DNA from: Ascochyta rabiei | Lineage: Eukaryota > Ascomycota > Dothideomycetes > Pleosporales > Didymellaceae | Direction of reading: 5' to 3' | Length of the DNA: 64,000 nt | Assembly (NCBI RefSeq): GCF_004011695.2 | Contig: NC_082408.1 | Span: 481,501-545,500 of the forward strand | In this document: positions 44,504 to 56,367 of the stretch, piece by piece | How the letters are laid out: each line of letters starts with the position of its first letter | Position numbering within the stretch: position 1 is the first letter of the stretch | Notes under the pieces: model-generated | Told to the model about the DNA's origin: nothing | Databases searched by the model: none | Seen by the model: the letters and a program-made list of their open reading frames with translations, nothing else | Translations under genes and position numbers: made by a program

Positions 44504-47371
44504 CTAATAATATCCCTTCCTCGCACTTCCACGGCCTCTGCTTTCCTTTGCATGGATGCAGCAAATGCTCATCTCCTGACACCAGTCTCTGATCATGTGT
44601 GTCTCGAGTTCCTTCTCGATGGCCAATACTTGGTCGTCTCGCTCTACACCCAGAATAGCATTGCCTTTCATCTTCAACTCGTTGTTGTAAGCCTTAATCT
44701 GCTTCTGCGTTGCACGCTTGTATATACGCAGCTTAGTTTGGCTGTTAAGGTAGGCTGTAAGATCCTCCAGGACGATTGGGTCATACATGAGAATCTTTTC
44801 GTGCCAACTCGGCTTCTTCGGGTCGGTCGTAGGCGGTATAGAACGAACATGTGCAGTTATAGACGCACATATCGAGGACTTGATGTTGATCCATTCGAGT
44901 TGCGATATCAGAATGCGGAAGATTGGTGTGGCCTCAGACTTTTCTACCCCAGGCTTGGATGAGACTGAGCGCTCCAGGTCCAGAGTCAACGGTAGTGAGG
45001 GCGAGTTTTGTAGTCTTCGCACTCGAGGTGGTGTGGGTGAGAATGCTTCGAGTGCTTCTTCTTCTGAGTCTAGGATCTCTTCGATATCGACGAAGCGACC
45101 TGAGCCCTTAGGGGTGGACGGGTGGCGCTGTGATGTTTTCTGTGGCAAGGACGGGTTATGTGAGGGAAGTGGCGCTGACGCTGTGACTGAGGGTATGACA
45201 CTGTTTGTCTTTAGAGGCCTACCCCGACGTTTCTTAGGCGAATGCGCAGCCATCGTCGGTGCTGATGCTGGCCGTCTTACTTTCGACGAAGGCGGTTGGT
45301 GCGATTCAGTCTCAGCAGGCGCTTGAAAACTGTCGATATCTGCGAAACTATCCTGCGACTGAGCCTTCTGGTTCGATGGTGGAAGAGCCAAGCCAAAATC
45401 ATCGATATCGTCAAAGACATCCGAATCGGGCACTTCGCTTGTGCGTAGGGTCTGATCGACGACTTGTGTCAGCAGCTTCGCCCTCAGCGGGGTCGGAGGG
45501 TCCGACGAGATCGCGATGGTACCATGCTCAATTTCATCAATGTCTACGAAATCGGGAGGCAGGCTTGGCTCTACACGGGCGACATCCACGAGTAGTGGTA
45601 AATTTTCAGTCCGATCGGGCTCTGGAATGTAGACGTTCTCGATGTTCTCGAGAAGACCGCCCTCATTATCTCTGGTACTCTCTCTCCACAGCCCCCTCTT
45701 CCCTTGAATCTTATGCAGTCTGGGCCAGCGTGGGGTATTATCTAGCAGGAAGGGAGGAACCGCCCCCATATCGTGTTCTGATTCGGTAAGCGCTTTTTGT
45801 ATCTGTCGTACAGTCGTAGGCGACTCTTCTAACGCAAGTTGACTCGATGTGCCAAACAGAACCTCCTGCCGACTCAGGCGAAGGACCGCAGATGTCGGAC
45901 TTAGCAGCTTCTCAGTAACAGGCTTCGATTTGGCAGGAGGCTTCGTCGAGGTTTTCCTTATGCGAGGCTTTGAGTTCGTTTTCGCAGCTTCTGAGCCATT
46001 TCTTGACTTTGAGCGCTTCCGTGGCGGCTTCTTCAGAGGTGCCTCAAGGCTAAGTGTAGCAACGTCGTTCAAGGGCATTTTCGTCGTGCTTGTCTGCGGA
46101 GAGAAGAAATCGCTCGTGACGGCTTGGGCGTCCCTGTCTGTTTCCTTTGGTGCATACTGACCAGTCACCAAATCTGTGATGGTACGCGGTTTCTTCTTGG
46201 GTGCCATGCCTTTCTCCGGAGACGATGCTCTGGAGGTGGTCTGAACGCCAGGAAGGTCAATGAGCTCGACTCTGCGGCGCTTTGTCACGCCGGGATTTGC
46301 TGCAGCTGGCATTGCAGCATTGCCCGTAACCTTGGCGGTCGGGGATTCGTATGTGAAGTTGTGAATAAGATGGGTAAAAGTGCCTGTCGAAGCGTTGTGC
46401 CCCGAAGGCCTGTTTTCTTTGCCAGTTGAAACGGTAGACGGGCTTTGAGCTGCGGTATCTCTGGGGGGTGTCCAATCTCTCCTTCTGGTTACTGCTTCTT
46501 CAAGGTCAAGACGCTCTGCTAGAGGATTTGGAGGTCCCTGCAGCGCTTCAAGTCTTGATCGAGGACTTTGAGGGACATTCCATATTGACACATCTTGAAA
46601 CTCCGCATCGACTGCTGCCCCTGGCGCTTCCGAGTTGTTGATAGCATCTGCAGCTTTCCGTTGCGCAGTGTCCGTCTTGACAGCTGCCTTGGGTTTCGTG
46701 ACCCTCGTCCTTTTCGGCTTAGCCTCTGTGCCACCAGTGTCGACCTTCTCCTTCTTTGCCCGTGGTTTCCTCGGTTTGCCTGCCTTTGTCAACTTCGGCG
46801 CATGCACTGCAGGCCCAGCCGAAGCCTCGAGTGTTGCCTGCGCATCTGCACTGTCAAAACACGGCGGTTTTGTGGTGCGGGGAAGACGAAGTTCAGGGTC
46901 GTTAGGAACAGTGTCGCTATACAGCTCTTTTTCTACCCTTGTTTTCCGCCCCCTTGGCTTTGGCTTTGGCTTTGGCTTCTCACGGTTTGGGGCTGTCGCA
47001 TCCTTCGTGCCTCGCGTTCGGGGCTTCCTTGCAGATTCCTCTATGCCTTCAAGCAAACTTCCATGCGACTCGATCTGTTGCAACTCTGCAGGCTCGTCGT
47101 CCAGCCGATTTGCGAAGTGCTCCGAGCGGACAAGGCTGCTCACGGTGGCGAACCCTCTTGTAGCCTCTCCAGGAATGGGAACAGCTCGTGATCCGGATGT
47201 CAATGCCCCGGGGACGTGTTTTCTTGGGCTCGAGGGTGGAGAGAGGGCGAACGGCGAGGATGGCGGCATTGCGACGCGTCGGTTCGGCGCCGCATAGTGC
47301 GGGGAGTTGTACACATCGGGAGCAGGTGGAGAAGACGAGAGCACGACGATTGTGTACTCCTTCCCGGCCAT
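44504..47371 (-). CDS. SLX4: Structure-specific endonuclease subunit SLX4
   Basis: A single exon encodes 955 residues from ATG 47371 (MAGKEYTIVVLSSSPPAP). A longer frame upstream starts only at non-ATG codons and is low-complexity, so it is excluded. Most of the protein is disordered, basic and Ser/Pro-rich, with a KPKPKPKPRGRK cluster and an AT-hook-like KKRRGRPLK near residue 770. The conserved C-terminal SLX1-binding domain spans about residues 840-930, with ILISQLEWINIKSSICASI, WHEKILMYDPIVLEDLTAYL and LRIYKRATQKQIKAYNNE. SLX4 forms a nuclease with SLX1 that cuts branched DNA and Holliday junctions in repair. The last ~20 residues (ICCIHAKESRGRG) are Cys-containing and less conserved. Confidence 0.92.
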   Translation of the reverse strand: MAGKEYTIVVLSSSPPAPDVYNSPHYAAPNRRVAMPPSSPFALSPPSSPRKHVPGALTSGSRAVPIPGEATRGFATVSSLVRSEHFANRLDDEPAELQQIESHGSLLEGIEESARKPRTRGTKDATAPNREKPKPKPKPRGRKTRVEKELYSDTVPNDPELRLPRTTKPPCFDSADAQATLEASAGPAVHAPKLTKAGKPRKPRAKKEKVDTGGTEAKPKRTRVTKPKAAVKTDTAQRKAADAINNSEAPGAAVDAEFQDVSIWNVPQSPRSRLEALQGPPNPLAERLDLEEAVTRRRDWTPPRDTAAQSPSTVSTGKENRPSGHNASTGTFTHLIHNFTYESPTAKVTGNAAMPAAANPGVTKRRRVELIDLPGVQTTSRASSPEKGMAPKKKPRTITDLVTGQYAPKETDRDAQAVTSDFFSPQTSTTKMPLNDVATLSLEAPLKKPPRKRSKSRNGSEAAKTNSKPRIRKTSTKPPAKSKPVTEKLLSPTSAVLRLSRQEVLFGTSSQLALEESPTTVRQIQKALTESEHDMGAVPPFLLDNTPRWPRLHKIQGKRGLWRESTRDNEGGLLENIENVYIPEPDRTENLPLLVDVARVEPSLPPDFVDIDEIEHGTIAISSDPPTPLRAKLLTQVVDQTLRTSEVPDSDVFDDIDDFGLALPPSNQKAQSQDSFADIDSFQAPAETESHQPPSSKVRRPASAPTMAAHSPKKRRGRPLKTNSVIPSVTASAPLPSHNPSLPQKTSQRHPSTPKGSGRFVDIEEILDSEEEALEAFSPTPPRVRRLQNSPSLPLTLDLERSVSSKPGVEKSEATPIFRILISQLEWINIKSSICASITAHVRSIPPTTDPKKPSWHEKILMYDPIVLEDLTAYLNSQTKLRIYKRATQKQIKAYNNELKMKGNAILGVERDDQVLAIEKELETHMIRDWCQEMSICCIHAKESRGRGSARKGYY

Positions 47372-49014
47372 CTGCAGCAATTGTGCCTGCCACCTGAGAG
47401 CCACAGCGACCAATCGCGCAGGTGTGACCTGTGCGCCGAGATGCGTGAAGTTGGGGGAAGGAGACGGTAGAGCTTCAAGCGCGCTTGGGCCCCAACGCCT
47501 CGCGAAACCACATGCTTTCGCGTTCAGCCTCACCCTCCCCACATCCTCTACCCCCACACCTTCACGCAGCACTTACAGCTCTTTCTTTGCCCCTTCGCGA
47601 GTCATCGCAAAGGTTCATCCAGACTACTTGATTGGCGTAATCAACTTGGCCTTCCATGTCCGAAAGCACACCTGTTGCGAAGGACCAACAGCTTCAACGG
47701 CATGTGGTCACAATACTTATTCGACGGACACCCCATTCTCCAACAATGTATCTCCCGCCAATGCAGAGGAGCCTCAATATATGCTGGCGATGTCGCAAGT
47801 CCGTGATGGCTTCATACAGGGAAGCACTGAGCGGCTTGGGCGCCGGCGCCTCCATTGTGCAGACTGAGAATGTTCAAGTCAGCTTCACCAACTTCCCCAA
47901 CTCCAGCCCGTAGCTTTGACCGACCGCGACCTCTCCCTCGTATGTATCACTGCTCTTTCGGTCAACAGCGCCGTTATCCGATGCTGTCTGTACCAGCCTC
48001 CGCATATCTGCACTGCTCTTCATCTTCCTCGCCAAGCCCTTAAACTGACTTGCGACAGGCCGACGCAATGAAAGCACTCCATTGTCCGAGTAACATCAAC
48101 AGGTCGAGAAAACCTATACCCAAACAAAAGCAGGTTAGCAAGAGGATACTCGGACCCCTTATCGACCATTTGTCGCCATGGACGCCTTCCAGCAGCTTCG
48201 CAAGGCCACTAGCGTCTCACCCGTGTAGCACCGCACCCATATGGCCAACGCTCTTGCATCACCATGGCCAGAAAGTTTTTTACAGCTTTTAGTACTGTGT
48301 GACGGGTCGTTTTAGGCGGCCACCGCTCTCACGGCGACTCACGTACCTCTGGTGTCTTCGTTGCTGAGGACAATCTCATTGACAGACAAAATCGTCGGTG
48401 TTGACGCCGGCATATCACGGATTCGAGCGAATCCATCATGTCATAGGCTGTCACCACAGTTGTCAGCATCATAAGTCACACCATTCCTGTTTGATACTCA
48501 CCTCGTTGCGACCCTGGTGGACGCTAGATGGCGCCGCACAAGCCACCGCTTGACTTTTCGGACCTGAGCTAGATGCTGCATTACGAACGTAAGTATCACC
48601 GATCAAGAGTATGACGCCGGCATGTACATCCAATTGATAAAAACATGGTATCTGCTTCACTCGAAGTCAGTGCGTTGCCTATGTCGAGTAGACAAACCGG
48701 CTCACCATTGATCTTATATAGCAACAGTGTCAGTTCGTCACGCGCACCTTCTTGCCGTTACCTTCCCTCATCACAGGTCGTGTTCGAGCATCTTTTTTTT
48801 TTCCTCGGAAGAGAATGAGATACGTTTCGATCAGGCTGGAATCTACCCTCCAAGCGACACAATTCGGATATGCAGTCTCAGTAACGCGTTCCCCGAGCAA
48901 AAGATCGAAGATGAAGTCGCTCCTGCGACCTATGCTTAAGAGCTCGGCAACTCTTGGTGGTGCGATGACATGGCAGCGTGGGGTGCCAAATCGCTGAAGG
49001 AACAAGGTCGAACT
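47372..49014. other. Gene-poor stretch with scattered splice-like signals on minus strand
   Basis: No complete gene can be built here. Minus-strand pieces look exon-like: a frame at 48660-48489 ends at a GTGAGT donor, a GTACGT donor lies near 48347, and a GTGAGA..GCTAAC..TATAG intron signature spans about 48217-48104. A 67-codon frame ends at 47874. The phases do not join into one protein, so this may be one or more decayed or unrecognised small genes, or chance. Confidence 0.25.
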
Positions 49015-49473
49015 TCAATCCACGGCCGTACCCGGACAGTGGCTCAAGTGGCATACAGCTTTGCTAGATTGGCAGCAGCCAGGGAATGTCAAGGGCAAAG
49101 CTGTTAAAATATCGACTCCAAGTCGTTCTCCAGCATCGGGAGGATCTTCTTCGAGCAAGTCTTGTACCAGTCTTTCTGGAGGCCGCGAGAAGAGTTTCCA
49201 CTTCTCGCATGACTGAAAAATCAGCCTGAATTGTTCTTCAGGATTGGGAGACTCTTCTTCGACCAAGTCTTGTACCAGTCTTTCTGGAAGCCACAAGAAG
49301 GCCTTCACTTCTCGCACGATGCCGTGTGTTCTGTCGAGCAACAACGACAACTTCAGTGCAGAGTCTCCGACAGTACCTCGAAGGATTGGTATGTCCGCAG
49401 CATCGCCGTCCTGTACTCTAGAATTTTCCGAGATCAGCTTCGATTGGCGAAGACTGAGAGCAGTGCAATTCTC
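49015..49473 (-). other. Exon-like frame with a duplicated 36-residue module
   Basis: A minus-strand frame of 152 codons plus stop starts directly after an acceptor-like TTTCAG (branch-like TAAC nearby) and ends at TGA 49015. It contains two consecutive 36-residue modules that share PPERLVQDLLEEDPP-like sequence (first copy LPERLVQDLVEEESP). In the DNA they are a 108-bp tandem duplication, roughly 49113-49220 and 49221-49328. Upstream exons of a parent gene could not be placed. A 219-codon frame overlaps on the plus strand but has no supporting signals. No family is recognised. Confidence 0.35.
49113..49328. repeat. 108-bp tandem duplication
   Basis: Two diverged copies share a 25-nt core starting CAAGTCTTGTACCAGTCTTT at 49156 and 49264, exactly 108 bp apart. 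The multiple of three keeps the minus-strand frame. Most differences fall at first and second codon positions, so selection on the protein is not evident. Confidence 0.8.
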
Positions 49474-52400
49474 CTGAAAGTCGAGTTACTAATTCTGGAG
49501 TTCTATCTCCCGCTCGTGCTGCTGATTACCGCGCTCGCTTGGATCGGTTTTCATCCGGTCGGTGTTCTGGGATATCCTCATCTGGTCTGGAAAGAATTGT
49601 ACTTCGTTACTTGGCCACACGATGGTAGCCTGTTCGTCGCTGTCATCATGGACAAAGACTGGCCGAGGCCGGACTCTTCTGGACCGCAGCAGGAATACGG
49701 TGCCCAGAGTTTGAGGACAGAACTAGGCCTGGAGATGGAACGTGTTGTATGCGAAAGCCACCCCACCCCCATGCCATCTTCTTCTGCCTCAGCGACCCAC
49801 AGTCCCAACAGCGCCACATGGAAAAACGTTTTCGTCTTTTTGAGACATAGAATGCCTCCAGGCCGGAGGCAGAGGCAGAGGCAGACATGAAAAATACTTT
49901 GCGTCTTTTTGGCGAAGAAATAGAGAAAGAAACGTCGATTTTCTGGACTGGGTGGCTCATGGGAATGATTTCAAAGCTTTTTGAACTTACTCGCTTCCGT
50001 GGAAGTATGGAAAGATGGTCTCAGGCGAGTGAGGAAGCCTCCTTATGCCCTTGCGAAGGATGCCAAGGAAGACATGGCGGCGACTGATCAAAGCCGAGCG
50101 TCATCGCCTGTGGGGTATGAGAAGTTGTCGGCGTCCGACGCATGAACCCGAAATCGTTTCTTTTCGTTTCGTCGACAAAAAAGAGAAGGCGTCCGGTTAC
50201 GTCCGGCAAAGGCTATGGTCCGTCTGCTGTCCAGGATGGTTCAGCATGAGTAGCTGCGGTGGATGGACGGAGCGTGCTGGTCACGGTGGCGTAGCCCAGG
50301 CAGGCAGTCATGGCCCTGAAGGTGATCATGCCGTCGGCGGCGATGTTGGCTACGATGCAGCTCTTGGGCCGAACAGCTTACGTCTGGTGATGCTCCGAAG
50401 GCGACGACAAGTGCCTTGCGCCGGTTTCGAGGAGGTCGACTGAACATGAAGGACGACTTCACACATTCAGTCCACAATGGATCTCATGGCGGCTGCTCTG
50501 ACGAAGGCCTCGTAGTGGCTGGTGTTGGTGGTCAGTGCGTGAAGCAAACTGACGAACACAGGTCAGCAAACATGAAGTCTACAACCTTCAAGCGCGCTCT
50601 TCAGCATCTTCGTCAAGGATGTTGATGGGATCTCTAGGATGTGCTGGGTCTTTCATCGCAGCCTGATACGCGTGGACAGTTGTGGTGATGCGCCATGGCC
50701 TCGAAGCTATTCAAGCTCGTCCAAAGCAGACGCGACCCTGGGCGACGAGTGGAAGTTCAGACATACCTGAGATTCCTAAAGCCAGCAGTTCTTACTGTGA
50801 TAGCCTGCTGTGTCTCCATTGCTTTTTTCCCGGCTCTTCGTCGCTGACGAGGCTTGAGCTGAAGCTCGCAAGCTGCGGCATGCCCTCGCCTTCTGGCAAC
50901 CTAAAAGGAGATGATGTCCTCCGGAGGCGCGTATGCGGTGCTGAAAATAGTCCAGATACGCCGTTTGAAGAGCTCCGAAGGGGTTGCCCGAAGCAAAAAT
51001 TGCGAGCGGTGGGTGATGTTGCTGCCGTCAGGGTCAGCAAAGGTAGTGGAGCTTGACAGTATCACACACTCGCCCTCCACCTGGTCGAGCACAGACCGCC
51101 CGCCAACGCGGACAGCAATGTGGCGCCAGACCTCTTGATGCAGGAGCTACGAATGCGCTCTGTGTGTTTGCTTGTGTTGCTGCGAATGTTACACTCAACC
51201 GCAGGGCAAACAAGCTTGCAGCGAACTGCAAGACTGCAGACAAAGGAGTGCATCACGAATCTTGACCGGTGCGTGGAGAACGGCACCACAAGCAGCGGCA
51301 GTCATCGGAGTTAAGGCGGCTCTGAAGGCCTTGCATTCCTTCCAGAAAAGACTGCGCCGAAGACCTCGAGGCTTCAGTACAGAAGCTGATGCTACAGCTG
51401 TAATGTCGAAAGCTACATCATGCGCTGAGTTCAAGCCAGAGGAGGCCGCAGTCTTCACGCAGATGCATGACACTTAGACCGGCTGCTGTGATCCAGTCCC
51501 TTTTGAGGAGACACATGTGTCAGCTCCTACGATACGCGCAAATCATTAACCTGGTAATATGCACAGGTAGGTCAGAGATCCAGGAGCAGTTCGTGGGTAG
51601 CCACACGCAGTAGCTTGAAGCGTCATACTCGTCACTAGGAGCTTACCCAGTCGCTGCTGCACCGCCAAAGCACGGGTTGACGGCGGCGTGAGGAGGCGAC
51701 GACATGGTTACGACATGCTTTGAAATGATGTAACAAGATGTTTGACTGCTAACCTCCTCTCACTGACCACTGCTATGCGCTCGAGACTTAAACGAGATCC
51801 CTTCGTTGCTCAGATAGTGGCGCATGTGCTCTTTCCCTTCCTGTCTTCTAGCCGTTTTGCTTCCTCTGACACACCTCCACGTGCATTTCCGATGTGTATT
51901 GCCCCTTCCCACATCGTCGCCACCTTCCCCTTTTGTCTGTTCCTCCCCTTCCCACTCATTCGTCACGCCTCCATCCCCTTATCAGAGCTTCAACGTACGT
52001 CCTACTCGTCCATTCATTGTTTGAAATATTTCCTAAGCCCCCTCTCTTTACAACCTCAACGATAGCGTACAGTCGGCTCCTGATTGTTTTCCAACCCTCT
52101 CGATTCCAACTCTCCAGTCGCCCATGGCGCGCAGTGCATCCTTGGTTTCTCATTCAACAACTCGCAGCCATGCTGCCTCTTTGTTTCTCCTTAATGCTCA
52201 ACCTTCCGTTTACTCCTTCTGCTGTACCTCGTACTCTCTTTCCTTGCGCCACTCCTTCTTCTCCTCTCACGGCATCTCTGCCCAGCTTCACACATCTTCA
52301 TGACCAAGCTTTCGGCCCACAAGCTGCGACTACAGTCAGAAAAGTGTTCAGATACACGCCAAGCCCTATACGGAAACCCTAGAACTCAGGGCTTTCCGCT

Positions 52401-53947
52401 GAAGCAGCCGCACTTTCCTATCCTTGCGCAGGCCCTGGGAGCGATGTGGTTGTGGGGCAGGGACTTGTCTACGAACGTCTCCGCGCCGTGTATGTCTGTG
52501 TTACACGCGTTGGGCGGCGAAGCGAGGGTGTGCGTTGTCGGGCGCGGGATCGTTGTTCGAGAGATGGAGGGCGTAGGTCGTTGGGTAAGGAAGTGTGCGG
52601 TCGGTGTCTAGAGGGGAAGTGAGGAGGTAAGCGAGCCGTGGGCGAGATGAGAGCAGTCGGAGGGACGTGGTAAGCTACTGTTGGTTCTGGTCTCGTTAGC
52701 TTTCATTTTGTCTTCCCTGACTCCTTATTCCCTCCCCGTCGCGCTCAAGGGAACTACACGTCTCTGCTCCGCTGAGATGAACCTTCATCTCGAATGATCA
52801 TTCAGGCTGTTCAGCAATCCGCCTAGGAAGTGGTTCATCCCACATGTCGTCGCTGGCTGTGCAGGTTGACAGTAAGTACGGTCAAAGCAACGGCACAAAT
52901 AAGCGAACATGTAGCAGCGCAAGGTAAGCTCTTGCAGTATGAACCTCTGAGGGTCTTAGCGGCGGTGCTTTACCACTGCTAGTCGTCTGCTCATCTTCCC
53001 AATCTTCCTTGTCCTCCATCGGCCATGCCGTCGACGCATCTCATCAGAGTCTCCTATCTTCGCAACCTCATTCGCTTCAGGACATCACCCCTGAAAATTC
53101 CAGGACAGCTTCTTTACGCCCTCGACAGTGTGTTTGCCATATCTTTTTCCTCGTTTTGGTGTTGTGGATAGGGTCTGCTCGCATGGTCTTCAAAACCCAC
53201 TCTGCGTCATGCAATCAACGTTTTCCACACACCTTTCCAAGCTGCCTCATTACTGCATTTTTGCTTTCTGTTGCTTTGTACGTCCTGCCTTACCTTCTCG
53301 CCCTCCTGTCATGTCTCACGCACTGTTTTGGGCCCTCTCCTGCTCCGGACTGATCTTGCCATGCATGACTGACACAGTCGCTGGCAGCGATTCTTGAGTT
53401 GCCGCGACCGGTGTACGTCTTCAAGATGGGTGCTTTGTAGGCTCGTATGTTCTCGACTTGTTGAGGATCTAGGTCGTCGCATTCGTGGTGTCGGCTTCGG
53501 CTGTTCAGTTGCCGCGGTTCAGTTGCCGCGATGGTCACTCTTGCGACTTGGAAGGGCGAGCTCGTCTCTGAAGATGGGAAGTCGAGTTTGCTTCGAAAAG
53601 GCCCATGGGTACAAGTCCTGGACTTCGACTGCAGCCTTTGCGATTGCTACTGTTCCCGAAAGTGTTTGTTTCTGTTGGGCTGAGATGCTAGGTCGTTGCA
53701 GTGAGCGGGCTGATTCACGCAAGTGCTCCGTCTGGGACAGAGGTTCGTCTGAGACCGTACGGCAATGGAGATCGCAGAGAAGAAATATGCAGCGTCTCGA
53801 CGCTTTGAGGTAGTGCAGAGGTTTAGATGGTGAAGAGCAGATAGTGCAGGGGTCAACTTGGTGCAGGCTTGGCGTTATCAGAGCTGTTGTCGAACTTGAT
53901 ACCAGCGCTATACAACACCAAGCTGCTACTAGTCATACCTTCACGAT
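49474..53947. other. Gene-poor stretch; two pyrimidine-rich tracts
   Basis: About 4.5 kb without a gene I can support. The segments about 51770-52290 and 52995-53330 are strongly CT-rich on the plus strand, like fungal 5' UTRs, but no good start or coding frame follows. Short coding-like pieces near 50250-50400 and 51195-51330 (minus) do not join. No transposase, reverse transcriptase or terminal repeats are visible. Confidence 0.35.
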
Positions 53948-54692
53948 ATGGCTTCCTTCGAGTCACACCCTCTATTTTCCTACCTGAAATATCAGCCCGC
54001 TCACGCCCTCCTTCTCATTCAATCTGGCGCCCGCTGCCGCGTCTGTGCGGTTCTGTACGACGGCAACAACAAGCAACTTGGTTGGGGTGGTAGCTTCTGC
54101 ACTGCTCATATGCCTGACGAGACATGGTTCTCTGATTTCATCCAGGCTTGCTGCAGAATGCAAGACGGCCTGAAACAATTCTGCAAGCAGATACCGCCGC
54201 CGTCCACCGTCCGGCCTTGGGCGCCTCTATTTGGCATGACAGCCTCGGAGCTTTGGTGGTGGGAGATGTTGAACGTCTTTCAGCTCAAGTGTGAGATCAG
54301 CTTGGTCAAGCTCTCGGCCTGGTGGGAGACATTACTCGAGGAAGGGTGGTGCAGTAGTGAGATTTTGTTCAGTCACCCGGGACAAAGACGAGTTTGCTTA
54401 CACGTTTCTAGCGCTCGGTGGTCCCATCGTCGAGATCTTGGAGATCAAGATTGCTCCGCCTGCCTATTGGCACTTCTCGCACTGCGCCTTTGCGATCCAC
54501 CTGGTCTCTGACGGTTGGTGGGTCTTCGATCCAACCGGAGTCCAGTTTGGACCGGACTGGCCTTTGCTATCCCCTCTCGACCACTTCCTTGAGCGCACAA
54601 GATCAACCCACAAGCTCCGACAGGACTGCAGGCGCTTTCGAAGCCTTGGAACAAGCCGCAGCCTTGTTCGCCTTGGACGACCGGCGTTCTGA
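53948..54692 (+). CDS. Hypothetical protein, two exons, 3' part frame-disrupted
   Basis: Two exons (53948-54290, 54373-54692) join in phase across an 82-nt intron (GTGAGA..TTCAG) to 220 residues. The sequence is Trp- and Cys-rich, with LGWGGSFCTAHMPDETW, SELWWWEMLN, APPAYWHFSHCAFAIHL and DGWWVFDPTGVQFGPDWPLL. It looks like a genuine globular protein but I do not recognise the family. After about 54600 the best-looking sequence moves to the +1 frame (GAFEALEQAAALFALDD, ending near 54705) and then returns to the first frame (TVAFVVKLSYPPGVVAESYV, to about 54926). Two compensating indels or a missed intron are likely, so the true C-terminus may reach 54926. Confidence 0.5.
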
Positions 54693-55925
54693 TTACACTC
54701 CCGGGCCGAGTGGCAGACAGTGGCCTTCGTGGTGAAGCTTTCATATCCACCCGGTGTGGTTGCAGAGTCCTATGTGGCGAGCAGCACTGGTATTGGTGAG
54801 GGGCTGATCTACAAGGTGCTGTCTATCATGCGGCCTTGGGGGTACAGCCGAGAGGAGGGCCCCCTTGACGATGGGTCGGCTGCTCACCTGTGTCTACATG
54901 GACAGGTGCTAAGAGCCCTCAGATAATCTCAAGCTACTTCAGCTTTCTCGAACGATGCCACTCGCTTTCCATTCGCCTACGTTCCGATCAGCAAACATTT
55001 CGACAAACACAATCCGCATCACTTACGAAGCTCGCAAGCCTGCATCTTGACACCACCGATGAACACATCTTACGATCAACCTCAAGACCCCTCATTACAC
55101 CCCTAGAAGATAAAAGACAAGACATGGCGATTATGGTGGTGCTGGAGCAGCCGTGCCTGACAACTCTCGATGTTCGGAACGATGATCGCCTGAAGTGTGA
55201 CGGAATCACCGCAGGGACGCGAATTCTTCCGCACGCATTGCGGCGCCTTTAAAGTCCGTGGATGCGTCCCTTTCCTGAGGTTCGCCATCGCAACAGTAAG
55301 ACTCACAGATCAGATTTGAGAGACTTTGACTAAAGCAGATGCTAGGAATCCCTCAAGGCGCTCAGTAGCCTCAGACCACCGCTTCGCAATTCGGGCCCTT
55401 TCGCAACGGACATGGTCGTGCAACCTGAGCACACGGACACGAGCACGATACCCTGGCCACGGCCCACCATACCTGCGCTTTCCAAAACGACGTTTATGCT
55501 ATCTGAAAGAGCAGATACGGCGATGAGTACACAACCTATGACAGCACACTACCCCGGCTCAGACGGTAGTGAGATGGCTCACGAGAGGGAAATCATGGCG
55601 TCGCACGAATCATGCTAAATGCCATACGTCGTAACTATGGGCTGGAAAGTCTCGAAGTTTGGAGTTGAGGACAAGGACAAGGCAAGAGCATGCTCATGTA
55701 GGCTGACAGGGTCCGCGGATACATATACATCGTGCTGATGGGCGCAGGAGCGCAGGAAAGTTTCATCAGCTACCCACAGGTACCGAAATCAATAACTGCT
55801 CTGCATGCTAGATACAATGGCACTGCGTGAGTTCACAGCACAAAGTGACATGAAATGCTGAAGTTATGATCGTGTGATATTCATACAGCTATTCTAACAA
55901 GCCACCCAACTCTCCACTGCACACC
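54693..55925. other. Gene-poor stretch, left end probably tail of preceding gene
   Basis: The first ~230 bp hold a coding-like continuation of the preceding gene. The rest has no supported gene or repeat. Confidence 0.35.
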
Positions 55926-56367
55926 CTACTCTCCGATTTCCTCCACCGCAGCCTCGTACTCGGAGAGATCCTCCGGAAGACTGAGGCGCCACCACGACAC
56001 ACGGTCCCACCAATCTTGTCGACTACAGGTAGTTAGTATATATTTTAAGCACTTTTCACAACGCCCTCTGACGACTACGTCATCGTTCACTCACCTCAAA
56101 GCTTCCTGAAGCTCCTCCTCGTTGGTCTTGATCTCCGCCAGCTTGTCCTCGATGTCTTGCTTGATCTGTCGGAGAACTACGTCGGCGTTGGGGAAATTGT
56201 CGGCCGCGGCCTCCTTCTCAACGCCGGCGTAGGCAGCATGGTCTTGCTTGAGCTTTGCGGACATCAGTATGAGTGAGCAGGGCGTTATTGAGCGGGAAAC
56301 TTACAAGTTTGTGGTTGAACTCGATCTGGTCCTTGATGCGGATCGCATCTTTGTATGCGGAGGCCAT
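55926..56367 (-). CDS. Small acidic Trp-rich protein, 105 aa, three exons
   Basis: Three exons (56367-56305, 56252-56095, 56022-55926) join in phase to 105 residues; introns are 52 and 72 nt with GTAAGT and GTGAGT donors. No single frame longer than about 50 codons reveals it. The N-terminal two thirds are helical and charged: YKDAIRIKDQIEFNHKL, then a Lys/Glu heptad-like stretch (IKQDIEDKLAEIKTNEEELQ) that could form a coiled coil. The C-terminus holds four Trp in RQDWWDRVSWWRLSLPEDLS and ends acidic. There is no signal peptide or membrane segment. I do not recognise the family. Perfect splice signals and phase make a real gene likely. Confidence 0.72.

Noticed and set aside
44348..44962. 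204-codon plus frame
   Set aside because: Antisense to the conserved C-terminus of SLX4 and without motifs.
49231..49890. 219-codon plus frame with a hydrophobic stretch
   Set aside because: Length is not beyond chance for this window; it starts inside a tandem duplication and has no TATA box, splice or family support. The minus frame is slightly better supported.
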